Assembly (NCBI GenBank): GCA_012031265.1
Contig: JAAUTY010000004.1
Coordinates: forward strand, 35,376 to 99,375
Direction of reading: 5' to 3'
DNA length: 64,000 nt
From: Spirulinaceae cyanobacterium SM2_1_0
Lineage (GTDB): Bacteria; Cyanobacteriota; Cyanobacteriia; Cyanobacteriales; Spirulinaceae
Both the position numbers and the translations under genes were made by a program. Below the pieces are notes generated by a model, which was given only the letters and a program-made list of their open reading frames with translations, had not been told where the DNA came from and searched no databases. This document shows, one piece after another, positions 46,675 to 55,889 of this stretch; the first letter of the stretch is position 1, and each line of letters opens with the position of its first letter.

Positions 46675-48903
46675 CTAAAACGGCGTCAAATTGATTGAAA
46701 AGTACAGCCCATTTTCCTGCCAAGTACTGCTGTCAGTATTGAGATCTGTGAGGGGGATTCCCCAATCAAACCGAACTGTGAGATAGTTGCCCATTTGCCA
46801 GCGCAGGCCCAGTCCGATAGCGGTGATCGCATTCGTCTCGACTGCATTATCCGGGTCATTATTCCAGCCGAGACCAAAATCGACAAAGGGCGCAATCTGT
46901 AGCAAGGCTTTGGCTTCAGACCAACGCAGCACCGGCCAGCGCAGCTCCGCTGAGGCGAGGACACCATTATCAGTCAGCAGCGTGTCTTGACGGTAGCCCC
47001 GGATGGTGTCTTGGCCGCCAAGGCCGAAGCGCTCCAGCGAGGGCAGAGCGCGATCGCTCCACTGCACATCTCCCCGCACGACCAGCAGGGTGTCGGGCGC
47101 GAGCAACTGCACCCACTGACCTTGACCGCGCCAGGAAAAAAAGTGACTGTCAGGCGGAGTGCGGTTCTCGGTCGCGCCGAGCCAATCGACGCCAAGGCTG
47201 AATTGCGATCGCGCTGCCAGCACCTGTCGCTCGCTGCGATTCGTCCACTCCTGGTAAAACCGCAGCGCTGAGATACGGACTTGTCCCTCATCATCCGCAC
47301 CGGTAAACGGAAACGGAAAGGGAATTCCCAATAGGGTTGTTTCGCTTTCTTGCCGCGAGAAATTCAACCCGATGGCAAATTCTGTCGCTGGCGTCTGGGA
47401 TAGTGGCTGGCGGATGCCGATTTCGTAGTAGCGGGAATCGGAGCGAATGTCGAGAATATCAAATGGCTCTTCAATTACCTGGCTGGCGGTCGTGCCGAAG
47501 GCGAAGCGGAGTGTGCCGTTGCGCGGACTGAAGGGCAGTGTGTAGCCAATATCAAAGTTGTTGCTGCCGTCGGTATTGCCATAGCTGAGGCTGAGGCTGT
47601 CGCCGAGACCGAGCAGATTCGCCTCCGTGGCGGTGACGCCGCGTCGCAGACTGCCGACGCTGGGCGAGCGGTTGTTATTGAGCAGGCCGCTTGCCTGGAA
47701 GCTATCGGCTTCGACGACGCGCACAATCAGGCGATTGGTGCCGAGTTCTGTACCGGCGGCGAGTTCTGAGACGAGGGTGTCGATCAAGGGGTCGAGTTGG
47801 AGGAGTTGCAGGGCGTCGCGGAGGCGGTTGATGTTGAGGGGCGGGGTGGTGGCGATCGCCAGCCGACTGCGAATGTAGTCAGGATTGAGTCGGCGCGTGC
47901 CATTCACTACAATTTCCTCGAGCCGTCCTTCGACGATCTGAATGGTGATGACGCCATCAACGAATTCTTGGGGCGGGATCAATGCTCCCGTTGTGATGTA
48001 GCCGCGCTCGGTGTAGTACTCAGTGATCCGACTACGAATTGCCAGCAAGTCAGCAAAGGAGAGCACCCTTTCCTGACCCTCGGCATCGGGACTGATGTAG
48101 TCCCGGATAATCTCAGCAAAATCCGCGTCACTGAAAATGGTAGTGCCCACAAACTCGAAGCGCTCGACCTGAATTGCATCGGGAATCGGGGGTGTAGAGG
48201 GTGTCGGCTCTAGATTTTGGGGCGGCGTCGGTTCGAGATCAGGGAGTGGGTCAGACGGCTCGGTTGGCAGTTGTGGTGCCGGAAACTCAGGGGCGCTGGG
48301 GCGGTCGTCGGGTAGCGGCGGTGCGGGAATTTGACTCTGGGTCGGCGCTGGGGGCTGGGTTTGTACAGTCGGTGCCGGCCCCTGCCAATCGGCAAACCAG
48401 CGGTCGGGTTGCTGGGGCGATCGCCGTGTCACGAGCATTTTGGCATCGGCTACCCCCGGCAAATCCTCAGCGAGCAGCGGTGTTGCTGCCAGGTCATCTG
48501 CGGTAGGCGTGGGCGTCGTCGCCTGCAAGCGATCGAGGGTATTGCTGAGTTGATCGGCGCGCTCCGTGGCAGTGGCCGGAGACGGCGGGGCGAGTTCAGG
48601 GCGGGGCAGCGGCGTTGGCTCGGTAACGGGCAAGGGGCGATCGCCCTCCGGTATCTCCGGCCAGGACGCAAGCGGAGGTGATCCCCGCTGCCACTTGCTG
48701 GGTTTGCCCAATGCTGTCGCTGTCAGTACCAGCTCGAGCGACGCGAGCGACGCGGGTTTAGTGGCTCGTTTTTGTAGCTCGTTCAGGGCCAGCGAGTTCG
48801 GGGGGGACAGGTTGGCGGCGCGAGCTGGCACAGTGGCGAGGGCGATCGCCAGTAACCCCCAGGATGGTGAGCTGAGGCAAGCGTAGAGCAAGCGAACAGG
48901 CAT
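46675..48903 (-). CDS. Two-partner secretion outer-membrane transporter (ShlB/FhaC/HecB, TpsB-like)
   Basis: 742 residues. A signal peptide (about 1-30, LLAIALATVPARAA) is followed by a long Pro-rich region (about 120-240), a POTRA_2 domain (about 255-330, VERFEFVGTTIFSDADFAEI, GYITTGALIPPQ, VVNGTRRLNPDYIRSRL) and a ShlB-type beta-barrel ending in Phe (YFSINLTPF). GLGGQDTIRGYRQDTL has the conserved RGY of the barrel lid loop. The likely role is export of a large TpsA protein, but no filamentous-haemagglutinin-like partner is in this window. ATG 48903 gives a proper signal peptide. Confidence 0.9.
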   Translation of the reverse strand: MPVRLLYACLSSPSWGLLAIALATVPARAANLSPPNSLALNELQKRATKPASLASLELVLTATALGKPSKWQRGSPPLASWPEIPEGDRPLPVTEPTPLPRPELAPPSPATATERADQLSNTLDRLQATTPTPTADDLAATPLLAEDLPGVADAKMLVTRRSPQQPDRWFADWQGPAPTVQTQPPAPTQSQIPAPPLPDDRPSAPEFPAPQLPTEPSDPLPDLEPTPPQNLEPTPSTPPIPDAIQVERFEFVGTTIFSDADFAEIIRDYISPDAEGQERVLSFADLLAIRSRITEYYTERGYITTGALIPPQEFVDGVITIQIVEGRLEEIVVNGTRRLNPDYIRSRLAIATTPPLNINRLRDALQLLQLDPLIDTLVSELAAGTELGTNRLIVRVVEADSFQASGLLNNNRSPSVGSLRRGVTATEANLLGLGDSLSLSYGNTDGSNNFDIGYTLPFSPRNGTLRFAFGTTASQVIEEPFDILDIRSDSRYYEIGIRQPLSQTPATEFAIGLNFSRQESETTLLGIPFPFPFTGADDEGQVRISALRFYQEWTNRSERQVLAARSQFSLGVDWLGATENRTPPDSHFFSWRGQGQWVQLLAPDTLLVVRGDVQWSDRALPSLERFGLGGQDTIRGYRQDTLLTDNGVLASAELRWPVLRWSEAKALLQIAPFVDFGLGWNNDPDNAVETNAITAIGLGLRWQMGNYLTVRFDWGIPLTDLNTDSSTWQENGLYFSINLTPF

Positions 48904-49107
48904 GGATAGACGAGGCTCCACGAACCCCAATGGAATGGGCAAGCTTGTTGGCATTTACGCTATCACAGGCGAAACGTCGGGAGCAGTAGCGTCGCGCCTT
49001 GCTCAACGATTTCAGCGAAGCCCTAGTGACTTCTCAGGTACTATTCAGCTCAGAGGGGTTCAATCAACAGTGACGCGAAAACTATTGACGTGCAAGGTAG
49101 GTGAATT

Positions 49108-50559
49108 ATGGCGGTTGAGTACGATCTAGTCGTAATTGGTGGCGGTTCCGGTGGCTTAGTCGTGGCTTCCTTAGCCGCCCAGCTCCAGGCAAAAGTCGCG
49201 CTGGTGGAGAAAGAGAAGCTCGGCGGTGACTGCCTCTGGTATGGCTGTGTACCGAGTAAATCACTGATCCACGCCGCGCGCGTCGCCTACGATGTCAAGC
49301 ATGGCTCTCGCTTTGGCATCTACACTCAACCGCCAGAAATCAACTTTTCCGAAGCCATCGGTCATGTCCAAAGCGTCATTGCGGCGATCCAGCCCCATGA
49401 TTCACCGGAGCGCTTCCGTGGTCTCGGCGTCGATGTGATTTTCGGCTCGGGAGAATTTAGCGATCGCCGCACCTTCACCGTTGACGGTCGCCAACTGCGT
49501 GCCCGTGCTTTTGTCGTCTCCACTGGCTCGCGTCCTGGCATTCCGCCTGTGGAAGGCTTGCAGGAAGCGGGCTTTCTGACCAATGAAAAAGTCTTTTCGC
49601 TCACCGAGCGCCCGGACTCGTTGGCCGTCATCGGCGCGGGGCCGATCGGTTGCGAACTCGGACAAGCCTTCCACCGCCTCGGTGCGGCGGTTCATATCAT
49701 CGCCAGCCGCGCCCAGATCATGCCCAAGGAAGACTCCGAAGCCGCCGCCGTCGTTGAGCAGCAGTTGCTCTCCGAGGGCATTAAAATCTACAAACAACAG
49801 CGAGCAAAGCGCGTCGAAGTCATTGAGGGCAAAAAGCACCTCTGGATCGGCCCAAGTGATGGCGAACCTACCGAGAAGCTGGTGGTGGATGACATCTTAG
49901 TTTCCTCAGGCCGCGTCCCCAATGTCGAGTCGCTGAACCTAGAAGCGGCGGGCGTGAAATACGATCAGCAGGGCATCAAGGTCAACGGCAAGCTGCAAAC
50001 CAGCAACCCGCGCATCTATGCCTGCGGTGATGTTATCGGTGGCTACCAGTTCACTCACGTTGCTGGTTTTGAGGGCTACTATGCGGCGATTAATAGCCTG
50101 ATGCTGCCGGTGTTCCCGCTCAAGTCGGTGGACTACAGCGTCATCCCCTGGGCGACCTTTACGGAGCCGGAACTGGCGCGGGCGGGCATGAGTGAGAAGC
50201 AGGCCCGCCAGCGCTACGACGATGTGCGCGTGCTCAAGCAGCCCTTTGCTGGGGTGGATCGGGCGCAGGCGGAGGCGGCGACTGAGGGCTTTGCCAAATT
50301 CATCGTCCGCAACGATGGCACGATTCTCGGCGCACATATTGTTGGCCCGTCAGCGGGCGAGCTGATTCACGAAGTCATCTTGGCAATGCGGAATAAGCTC
50401 AAAATCTCAGCGCTGGGCAGCATCCACATCTACCCGACACTTTCGGAGGTGAATAGCAAGGCGTCGCTGTTGCTGACCAAGCAGAAGTTCGCGGAAAGCC
50501 CCTGGCAGAAGGATTTGCTCGCGAAGTTCTTCCAATTCCGGCGATCGCTGTTTAACTAA
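49108..50559 (+). CDS. FAD-dependent pyridine nucleotide-disulfide oxidoreductase (mercuric-reductase-like)
   Basis: 483 residues. FAD site VVIGGGSGGLVVASLAAQL; redox disulfide GGDCLWYGCVPSKSLI; NAD(P) site LAVIGAGPIGCELGQAF; second FAD motif NPRIYACGDVIGG; and the C-terminal HIYPTLSE with the active His-Glu pair. No N-terminal HMA domain and no C-terminal Cys pair for Hg2+, so true mercuric reduction is not supported. This is the class-I flavin disulfide reductase often called MerA-like in cyanobacteria; its substrate is unknown. TTG 49108 or ATG close by starts the standard AVEYDLVVIGGG. Confidence 0.88.
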   Translation: MAVEYDLVVIGGGSGGLVVASLAAQLQAKVALVEKEKLGGDCLWYGCVPSKSLIHAARVAYDVKHGSRFGIYTQPPEINFSEAIGHVQSVIAAIQPHDSPERFRGLGVDVIFGSGEFSDRRTFTVDGRQLRARAFVVSTGSRPGIPPVEGLQEAGFLTNEKVFSLTERPDSLAVIGAGPIGCELGQAFHRLGAAVHIIASRAQIMPKEDSEAAAVVEQQLLSEGIKIYKQQRAKRVEVIEGKKHLWIGPSDGEPTEKLVVDDILVSSGRVPNVESLNLEAAGVKYDQQGIKVNGKLQTSNPRIYACGDVIGGYQFTHVAGFEGYYAAINSLMLPVFPLKSVDYSVIPWATFTEPELARAGMSEKQARQRYDDVRVLKQPFAGVDRAQAEAATEGFAKFIVRNDGTILGAHIVGPSAGELIHEVILAMRNKLKISALGSIHIYPTLSEVNSKASLLLTKQKFAESPWQKDLLAKFFQFRRSLFN

Positions 50560-50700
50560 TCGGCCCAGCGGCGGGAGTCAGCTCGCGTCACCTTTGAGCC
50601 GCCGCGCCCGCTCCTCCAGTGCTCGCAACCGCTCCTCTGCGTGCTGGGGCGATCGCGCCGCAACGCGCGATCGCCGGGAAAATTCCAGCCTCACTCCAGT

Positions 50701-50833
50701 AGGACTGACGCACTGAATAAAACTTCAGCGGGTTGAAAGACCCCGCTTCGCCACCCCCCTTCCGATAAGGGGGACAGGGGGGGAGGTTCTGCCACCACCG
50801 ACAGTGTCTTCCGCCTTGAACTGCGTAAGTCCT
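50701..50833. mobile_element. MITE-like element with 12-bp terminal inverted repeats
   Basis: AGGACTGACGCA (50701-50712) and TGCGTAAGTCCT (50822-50833) are inverted copies with one mismatch. The 133-bp unit encodes nothing and has an internal GC-rich region (CCCCCTTCCGATAAGGGGG). It lies 8 bp beyond the 3' end of the DsbA-like gene. Target duplications are unclear. Confidence 0.5.
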
Positions 50834-50840
50834 GTCCAGG

Positions 50841-51620
50841 TCAAGACGCCGCCTCACTCCCGGATTTTGCCCGTGCCAAAGCTGCTTCAAAGGTCTCGAG
50901 GTCAGCCGCGCCCTCGATGATTTCACCGTTGAGTACGAAGAAGGGGGTGCCGTTGGCGGCCAGTTGTTGCGCTTGGACAATATCGCGGTCGATGGCAGCA
51001 TCGGCACGCTGGCGATCGCCCGCAAACTGCACCAAATCCAGCCCTAAATCCCCTGCCAACTCTTCATAAAAGGCTTCCCCCAGCCGCTCCTGGTTGGCGA
51101 ACAGGCGCTCGGAGTAGGGCCAAAACTGCCCCTGCTGTTGGGCTGCCCAAGCCGCGCGAGCAGCAGCACGGGCTTCGGGGTGGATGGCGCTCAGGGGCAA
51201 GTGCTTGAACACCAGCGTCACCTCCGAGCGATGCCGGGCGACAAACTGCGCGACCGTCTCGACGGCACGGCTGCAATAGGGACATTGGAAGTCCGAAAAC
51301 TCCAGCAAGACCCAGCGCAACTCGGATGCCCCCGTGCGTGGCGAGCGACCGACAATCACGCTCGGCTCCGTTTGCAGGCGGGCGAGGAAATCTTGGCGCG
51401 CTTGGAGCTGCTCGGCGCGACGTTGTTCCTGGTAGGCTTGCAGCGAGTCTAGGATCGCTTCTGGGCGATCGCGAATCACCTGCAATACACGCGCCTCAAA
51501 GTCGGAGCTGACCTGTGCGGCTTGCACGGGAGCCAAGACCAAACCCCAGAGGCAGGCCGTGAGGATGGCAAGTGGCAGCAGACGGCGGGATTGGATAGCA
51601 AAAAAGCGGGCGATCACCAT
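50841..51620 (-). CDS. DsbA-like periplasmic thiol oxidoreductase
   Basis: 259 residues. The signal sequence ends about residue 35 (LAILTACLWGLVLAPVQA); the mature part has a DsbA-type thioredoxin fold with the active site FQCPYCSRAVETV and cis-Pro NGTPFFVLNG, so disulfide exchange in the periplasm or thylakoid lumen is likely. The arrangement (N-terminal helical part, then thioredoxin domain) resembles cyanobacterial DsbA homologues, not Gram-negative DsbA closely. It is 85 bp downstream of the PadR regulator. Confidence 0.88.
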   Translation of the reverse strand: MVIARFFAIQSRRLLPLAILTACLWGLVLAPVQAAQVSSDFEARVLQVIRDRPEAILDSLQAYQEQRRAEQLQARQDFLARLQTEPSVIVGRSPRTGASELRWVLLEFSDFQCPYCSRAVETVAQFVARHRSEVTLVFKHLPLSAIHPEARAAARAAWAAQQQGQFWPYSERLFANQERLGEAFYEELAGDLGLDLVQFAGDRQRADAAIDRDIVQAQQLAANGTPFFVLNGEIIEGAADLETFEAALARAKSGSEAAS

Positions 51621-51705
51621 AGAACACCTCCTGGCTCAGCACAACCATGCCTATTTTGCCAGGTGCGAGTCTGCCCTGCCGGTGATCGCTAGATGGAAAG
51701 CGCCA

Positions 51706-52071
51706 CTACATCGCCTGGCTCGTACTCGCGATAGCATCCTGAGCATAGTCATACCAGAGGCGTGCCAGTTCAGTCGCTTGGCTTTGGGCCGCTTCACTGA
51801 CATAGTACATACGGCGCGGCCGACCGCGACCGGGCACTTTTTGCCAGTAGCCCATGATTGTCCCTTCTTGCTCAAGAAACTTTAGAGCGCTGTATAGCAC
51901 CGTGTCCGACAGACGATAAGCCGGGTAACCGTTAGCCAACTGCTCGATCAGGTGCGTGCCATAGGATTCACGCTCCAACAACATCGCCAAAATGTAGCAG
52001 ACCGCAACCTCTTTGTTGAGGTAGTGGGGCGGGGGGCTATGGAAGTATTGGTAAATATCGTCAAATTTCAT
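51706..52071 (-). CDS. PadR-family transcriptional regulator
   Basis: 121 residues from ATG 52071. Winged-HTH PadR domain: NKEVAVCYILAMLLERESYGTHLIEQL, SDTVLYSALKFLEQEGTI and WQKVPGRGRPRRMYYVSEAA with the recognition-wing basic patch. It resembles Pex, the cyanobacterial PadR protein that represses the kaiA clock gene, but identity is not established. Its position upstream of the DsbA-like gene suggests either local control or unrelated neighbours. Confidence 0.85.
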   Translation of the reverse strand: MKFDDIYQYFHSPPPHYLNKEVAVCYILAMLLERESYGTHLIEQLANGYPAYRLSDTVLYSALKFLEQEGTIMGYWQKVPGRGRPRRMYYVSEAAQSQATELARLWYDYAQDAIASTSQAM

Positions 52072-52383
52072 GGGTCTAATCCACTCTCTATCCCAGCTAA
52101 TTCGCAAAACTCTCAGCTAGCCTTGAAGCTAAGCTCGCGAATGCACCCTAGCTAGTCAGACGTACTCTCGATTGCCCCCGGCGAGTCGCTGCACAAGATG
52201 ACACAGGCGACCCATAGGTTCGGCACAAAAAATTCGGATCGTTGCGATCAATACCTTAGAACGTTGCCGCCCCAAATACCTGACGCGCATCGTCGCCGAC
52301 GATCCCCGTGCAACCCCTTAAGTAAATCTCAACGTTTCGTCAACACCCCGGATTGAAGAATGAATATTCTTCCTTTCTAGACT

Positions 52384-52644
52384 TTACAGTAGATTCCTGC
52401 GAGCCTTCAAGCTTTGTACCGCCTGAGCTGACGATGTGGGTTGCTGCTGGCAAGTTTCCCGCATTTTGAGCAGATTGACCGCCATTTGGCTGAGTCGGCA
52501 CTGGGCCGCTGTCAAGGGCGCGGTTGGGACTTGCACCCGTTGCAATTCTGCATTCTGGTTGTACAGGCTCACCGCGATCGCGACGCTGACCGCATAGGCA
52601 AGCCGAGTCAAACGCTGCTGCCAAGTTAGTGGCTCCCCGTGCAT
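52384..52644 (-). CDS. Small single-helix membrane protein, unknown
   Basis: 86 residues starting at ATG 52644 with AGGAGAAGGAG upstream, a good ribosome binding site. A short N-terminal part is followed by one membrane helix (LAYAVSVAIAVSLYNQNAE) and a Gln/Arg-rich soluble tail of about 50 residues. Not recognised. The 276 bp between the PadR gene and this gene hold no other feature I can support. Confidence 0.6.
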   Translation of the reverse strand: MHGEPLTWQQRLTRLAYAVSVAIAVSLYNQNAELQRVQVPTAPLTAAQCRLSQMAVNLLKMRETCQQQPTSSAQAVQSLKARRNLL

Positions 52645-52904
52645 GATGCTCCTTCTCCTCAGACCACTACGGTTTACCGAATCAGCGATGTTACGCGATC
52701 AGACTACGACAGCCGCAAAATCGTTTCCGTGTATTTTGGGCAATTTGCCAATTCTCGCTCACGGTGGGGGAATGCCGTAGGAAAATAGGGGAGATGCCGC
52801 CGCGATCGCCAGCCGCGTGTTGCGGAATAAACCTTGGGGGCGATCACCTGCTCAGCGGCACGCGTTAGCCTAAAGTTGGCTCGTTGGCAATTGGGGCGTT
52901 CAAA

Positions 52905-53501
52905 ATGACACAACGCGAAACTCTCAAACAAAACCGCGCGGCGATCGCCGCACCGCTGCCACCGAAGTTGCAGCAAGCTGCCGATAACCTGAAATGGTCA
53001 GGGCGGATCGGCTTCTGGACGCAGTTAGTCCTGGGGATTATCTCTGCCGTCACCGTGCTCTTCGCGAGCATCAGCCTCGGTGACCCAGACCGCAATCGCA
53101 CCCAGGGCACCGAATTTGGCATCCTCTGCGCCGTCCTCGGCCTGATTGTCCTCGTCGTCGCCATGTACTTTGCGTGGCGCTACATGGCGATCTCGCGCCT
53201 ACTCCGCAGCCCCAACCCTGCCCAACGCCCTAGCAAACCTGACACGCTCCAAGTCATTCGTCTCGGCTTGACTGTCAATATGGTCGGGATGCTGATCGCG
53301 ATCATCGGGGCAGAAACCATTGCCGGGATTGTCCTCGCCAAGTCGCTCTCGCTGCCGCCGAATGCCATCAGTGCCGAGGATTTGTCTCGCTTCGTCAACT
53401 CTCTCGATCTGCTGATCGTTCAAGCCAACACCAACTCGATCGCCGCCCATTTTGCGGGCATTGTTTCCTCACTGGTCTTGCTCGATCGCATCACCCGTTG
53501 A
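52905..53501 (+). CDS. DUF3611 family membrane protein
   Basis: 198 residues with four membrane segments ([72 protein letters not shown]). This is the cyanobacterial and plastid DUF3611 family (in plants a thylakoid or inner-envelope protein) of unknown function. ATG 52905 is chosen. It is followed 25 bp later by serS on the same strand. Confidence 0.85.
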   Translation: MTQRETLKQNRAAIAAPLPPKLQQAADNLKWSGRIGFWTQLVLGIISAVTVLFASISLGDPDRNRTQGTEFGILCAVLGLIVLVVAMYFAWRYMAISRLLRSPNPAQRPSKPDTLQVIRLGLTVNMVGMLIAIIGAETIAGIVLAKSLSLPPNAISAEDLSRFVNSLDLLIVQANTNSIAAHFAGIVSSLVLLDRITR

Positions 53502-53526
53502 TTTTGCCCGTCCTCAACTCTTTGCA

Positions 53527-54819
53527 ATGCCTGTGCTAGACCTCAAACAGCTTCGCGAGCAAACGGATTTCGTGCGCGATCGCCTCGCCCGTCGTGGCGG
53601 CGACTACGATCTGGACGCCATCCTCCAGCTTGACAGTCAGCAACGCGACCTCGTCGCCCAACGCAACCAGTTGCAAGCCCGCAGCAACGAGATCGGTAAA
53701 GCCATTCCCCAGAAAATCAAAGCCGGGAGCGACCCGAAAGGGCCGGAAATCGCGGCACTCAAGTCCGAAGGCAGCGAGGCCAAGACCCAACTGAGCGACC
53801 TCGAGCCCCAGGTGAAAGCCTTGCAGGATGAAATGGGCGATCGCCTACTCCAGCTCCCTAACCTGCCCAGCGACGAGACCCCCAGCGGCAAAAACGAGAC
53901 AGAGAACGTCGAAATCTTCCGTTGGGGCGACGAGTACAAGCCGACCAATCCCGAAGAAATCCGCCCCCACTGGGAGATCGGCGAACAACTCGGCATTCTC
54001 GACTTCAAGCGTGCCGTCAAGGTCGCCCAGAGCCGCTTTGTGAACCTCATCGGCCTAGGCGCAGCGCTGGAGCGGGCGCTGATCAGCTTCATGCTCGACC
54101 AGCAGATTGCCGCCGGTTATGTGGAAGTGATGCCGCCAGTACTGGTCAGCACCGCGACGCTCACCGGCACGGGTCAATTGCCCAAGTTCGCCGAAGAAAG
54201 CTTCAAATGCGCCGAGGACGACCTCTGGCTGACCCCGACGGCAGAAGTGCCGCTGACGAATCTTTATCGTGATGAAGTTCTCGATGCCAGCGATCTACCG
54301 ATCCATCACTGCGCCTACACCCCCTGTTTCCGCCGCGAGGCCGGTAGCTACGGCAAAGACACGCGCGGTCTGATCCGCCTACACCAATTCAACAAAGTGG
54401 AAATGGTGAAGCTGGTGCATCCAGACACCTCCGCTGACGAACACCAAGCAATGCTTGCCAATGCCACGGCAATTCTAGAGGCACTAGATCTGCCCTATCG
54501 CGTCATCGAACTCTGTAGTGGCGACCTCGGTTTTAGCGCCAACCGCTGCTACGATGTCGAGGTTTGGCTGCCCTCAGCTAACACCTACCGCGAGATTTCC
54601 AGTTGCTCCAACTGCGGCGACTTCCAAGCTCGCCGCGCCAATATCCGCTTCAAGACACCAGGACAAAAGGGCACGCAATTTGTCCATACGCTGAACGGCT
54701 CCGGTCTGGCAGTCGGGCGCACGATGTCGGCGCTACTAGAAAACTATCAGCAACCGAATGGGGCGGTACAGATTCCCACGGTGCTGCAACCCTATCTGGG
54801 CGGTCGGACTGTACTGTGA
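53527..54819 (+). CDS. serS: Seryl-tRNA synthetase
   Basis: 430 residues. N-terminal coiled-coil tRNA arm (about 1-110, [20 protein letters not shown] and [16 protein letters not shown]), then class-II catalytic motifs: motif 2 [20 protein letters not shown] followed by FNKVEMV, and motif 3 [19 protein letters not shown]. It charges tRNA-Ser (and the selenocysteine precursor). ATG 53527 gives the standard [12 protein letters not shown] start; the frame upstream to 53452 overlaps the DUF3611 gene. Confidence 0.96.
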   Translation: MPVLDLKQLREQTDFVRDRLARRGGDYDLDAILQLDSQQRDLVAQRNQLQARSNEIGKAIPQKIKAGSDPKGPEIAALKSEGSEAKTQLSDLEPQVKALQDEMGDRLLQLPNLPSDETPSGKNETENVEIFRWGDEYKPTNPEEIRPHWEIGEQLGILDFKRAVKVAQSRFVNLIGLGAALERALISFMLDQQIAAGYVEVMPPVLVSTATLTGTGQLPKFAEESFKCAEDDLWLTPTAEVPLTNLYRDEVLDASDLPIHHCAYTPCFRREAGSYGKDTRGLIRLHQFNKVEMVKLVHPDTSADEHQAMLANATAILEALDLPYRVIELCSGDLGFSANRCYDVEVWLPSANTYREISSCSNCGDFQARRANIRFKTPGQKGTQFVHTLNGSGLAVGRTMSALLENYQQPNGAVQIPTVLQPYLGGRTVL

Positions 54820-54864
54820 AGCGGGAATCGCGATCGAGAGCAAAATCGGCTCAAGCAAGCTGGT

Positions 54865-55428
54865 TTACTGAAAAATCTGGGCAACAGGGACGCTGAATCC
54901 AGGCAGAAGCGGCGTTGTCAGCGTATCACCACTGAGGAGCGTGCTGATGTGTTGGAGCTGTAGGTCGCGGCGGCGGTATATCTCAACCGTTTGCAAGCGC
55001 CAATCCACAATCCAGTAGTCTTGAACACCGTGGCGGGAGTAGAGCTTGAGCTTGATTTCTTTGTCGCGCTGTTCGTTGGCAGTTCCAGGCGAGAGGATTT
55101 CGACGACCAATTCGGGAGCAACGGTGAGATGTCCGGCTGCGTCCAAGCCGACGGCAAGGCGCTCTTGACTCACCCAGACGAGATCTGAGATCACGGCGTC
55201 GTAGGGAGTGAAAATGACACCGGGGGTTTGGAAAGGCTTACCCAGTTGAGTCCGTCGCGACCAAGCCACTAGCTCGAAATGGAGGTTACCGCCTGCTTCT
55301 TGGTGGCGGAGGTGAGGTGCGCGAGTCACGTAAAGTTCTCCATCGACGATTTCATAGCGCTTCCAGCCGCCATCGTCGGGCATGACCTCAAGGTCTCGAG
55401 TGGTCCAGCGTAGGGAGTCGGCAACCAT
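54865..55428 (-). CDS. Uma2 family protein
   Basis: 187 residues from ATG 55428. The Uma2 core is clear: YEIVDGELYVTRAPHLRHQE, ISDLVWVSQERL, APELVVEILSPGTANEQRDKE with the acidic pair and Lys, and GVQDYWIVDWRLQTVEIYRR. It is distant from the tandem Uma2 pair at 37.8-39.3 kb. Function of Uma2 proteins is not known. Convergent with serS (45-bp gap). Confidence 0.88.
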   Translation of the reverse strand: MVADSLRWTTRDLEVMPDDGGWKRYEIVDGELYVTRAPHLRHQEAGGNLHFELVAWSRRTQLGKPFQTPGVIFTPYDAVISDLVWVSQERLAVGLDAAGHLTVAPELVVEILSPGTANEQRDKEIKLKLYSRHGVQDYWIVDWRLQTVEIYRRRDLQLQHISTLLSGDTLTTPLLPGFSVPVAQIFQ

Positions 55429-55663
55429 GGGTTGTACGATTGGACTAATGGTTTCATTGTAAACAACTGGTAAGCGATCGCCCGCGCCCAGAACCTGTTT
55501 GAGCAATGACCCGCAACCCCCAATTAGCCAGCGCTTCAGTCACTCCTGCTCGTTTCTCAGGATGCATCCCACTTGGGCGTTGCGGTTCCCCACTCTGCGA
55601 GCAGCCGCTGCGCGTCTACATCCCCCAACCCCTGCTCCCAAGCTGGGCAAAGGGGAGCTAGAA

Positions 55664-55875
55664 GTCCCTCTCCCAATCTGGGCTACTGTGTACACATAAG
55701 TTGAGATTCTTACTGACCGAACTGTGGTCTACCTAACCAAGTGAGAATCAGGCTGGATAAGGTTTTTGGACTCCCGAAACCTGCTGTAGAAGTAGGAACG
55801 AAGCCAAAAAGGCAAAACCCAATAATTGCAAGGGTTTCAGGACTTGTGTATACACAGTAGCCTCGCAAGGGAGAG
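55664..55875. mobile_element. MITE-like element with imperfect inverted termini
   Basis: GGCTACTGTGTACACATAAG (55681-55700) and its counterpart TGTGTATACACAGTAGCC (55845-55862) are inverted copies; similarity continues outward through a CTCTCCC-type stretch on both sides. The unit of about 210 bp has no gene. The 383-bp gap 55507-55889 consists mainly of this element plus GC-rich sequence of the type CCTGCTCCCAAGCTGGG. Confidence 0.55.
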
Positions 55876-55889
55876 TACATCCTTGGAGG

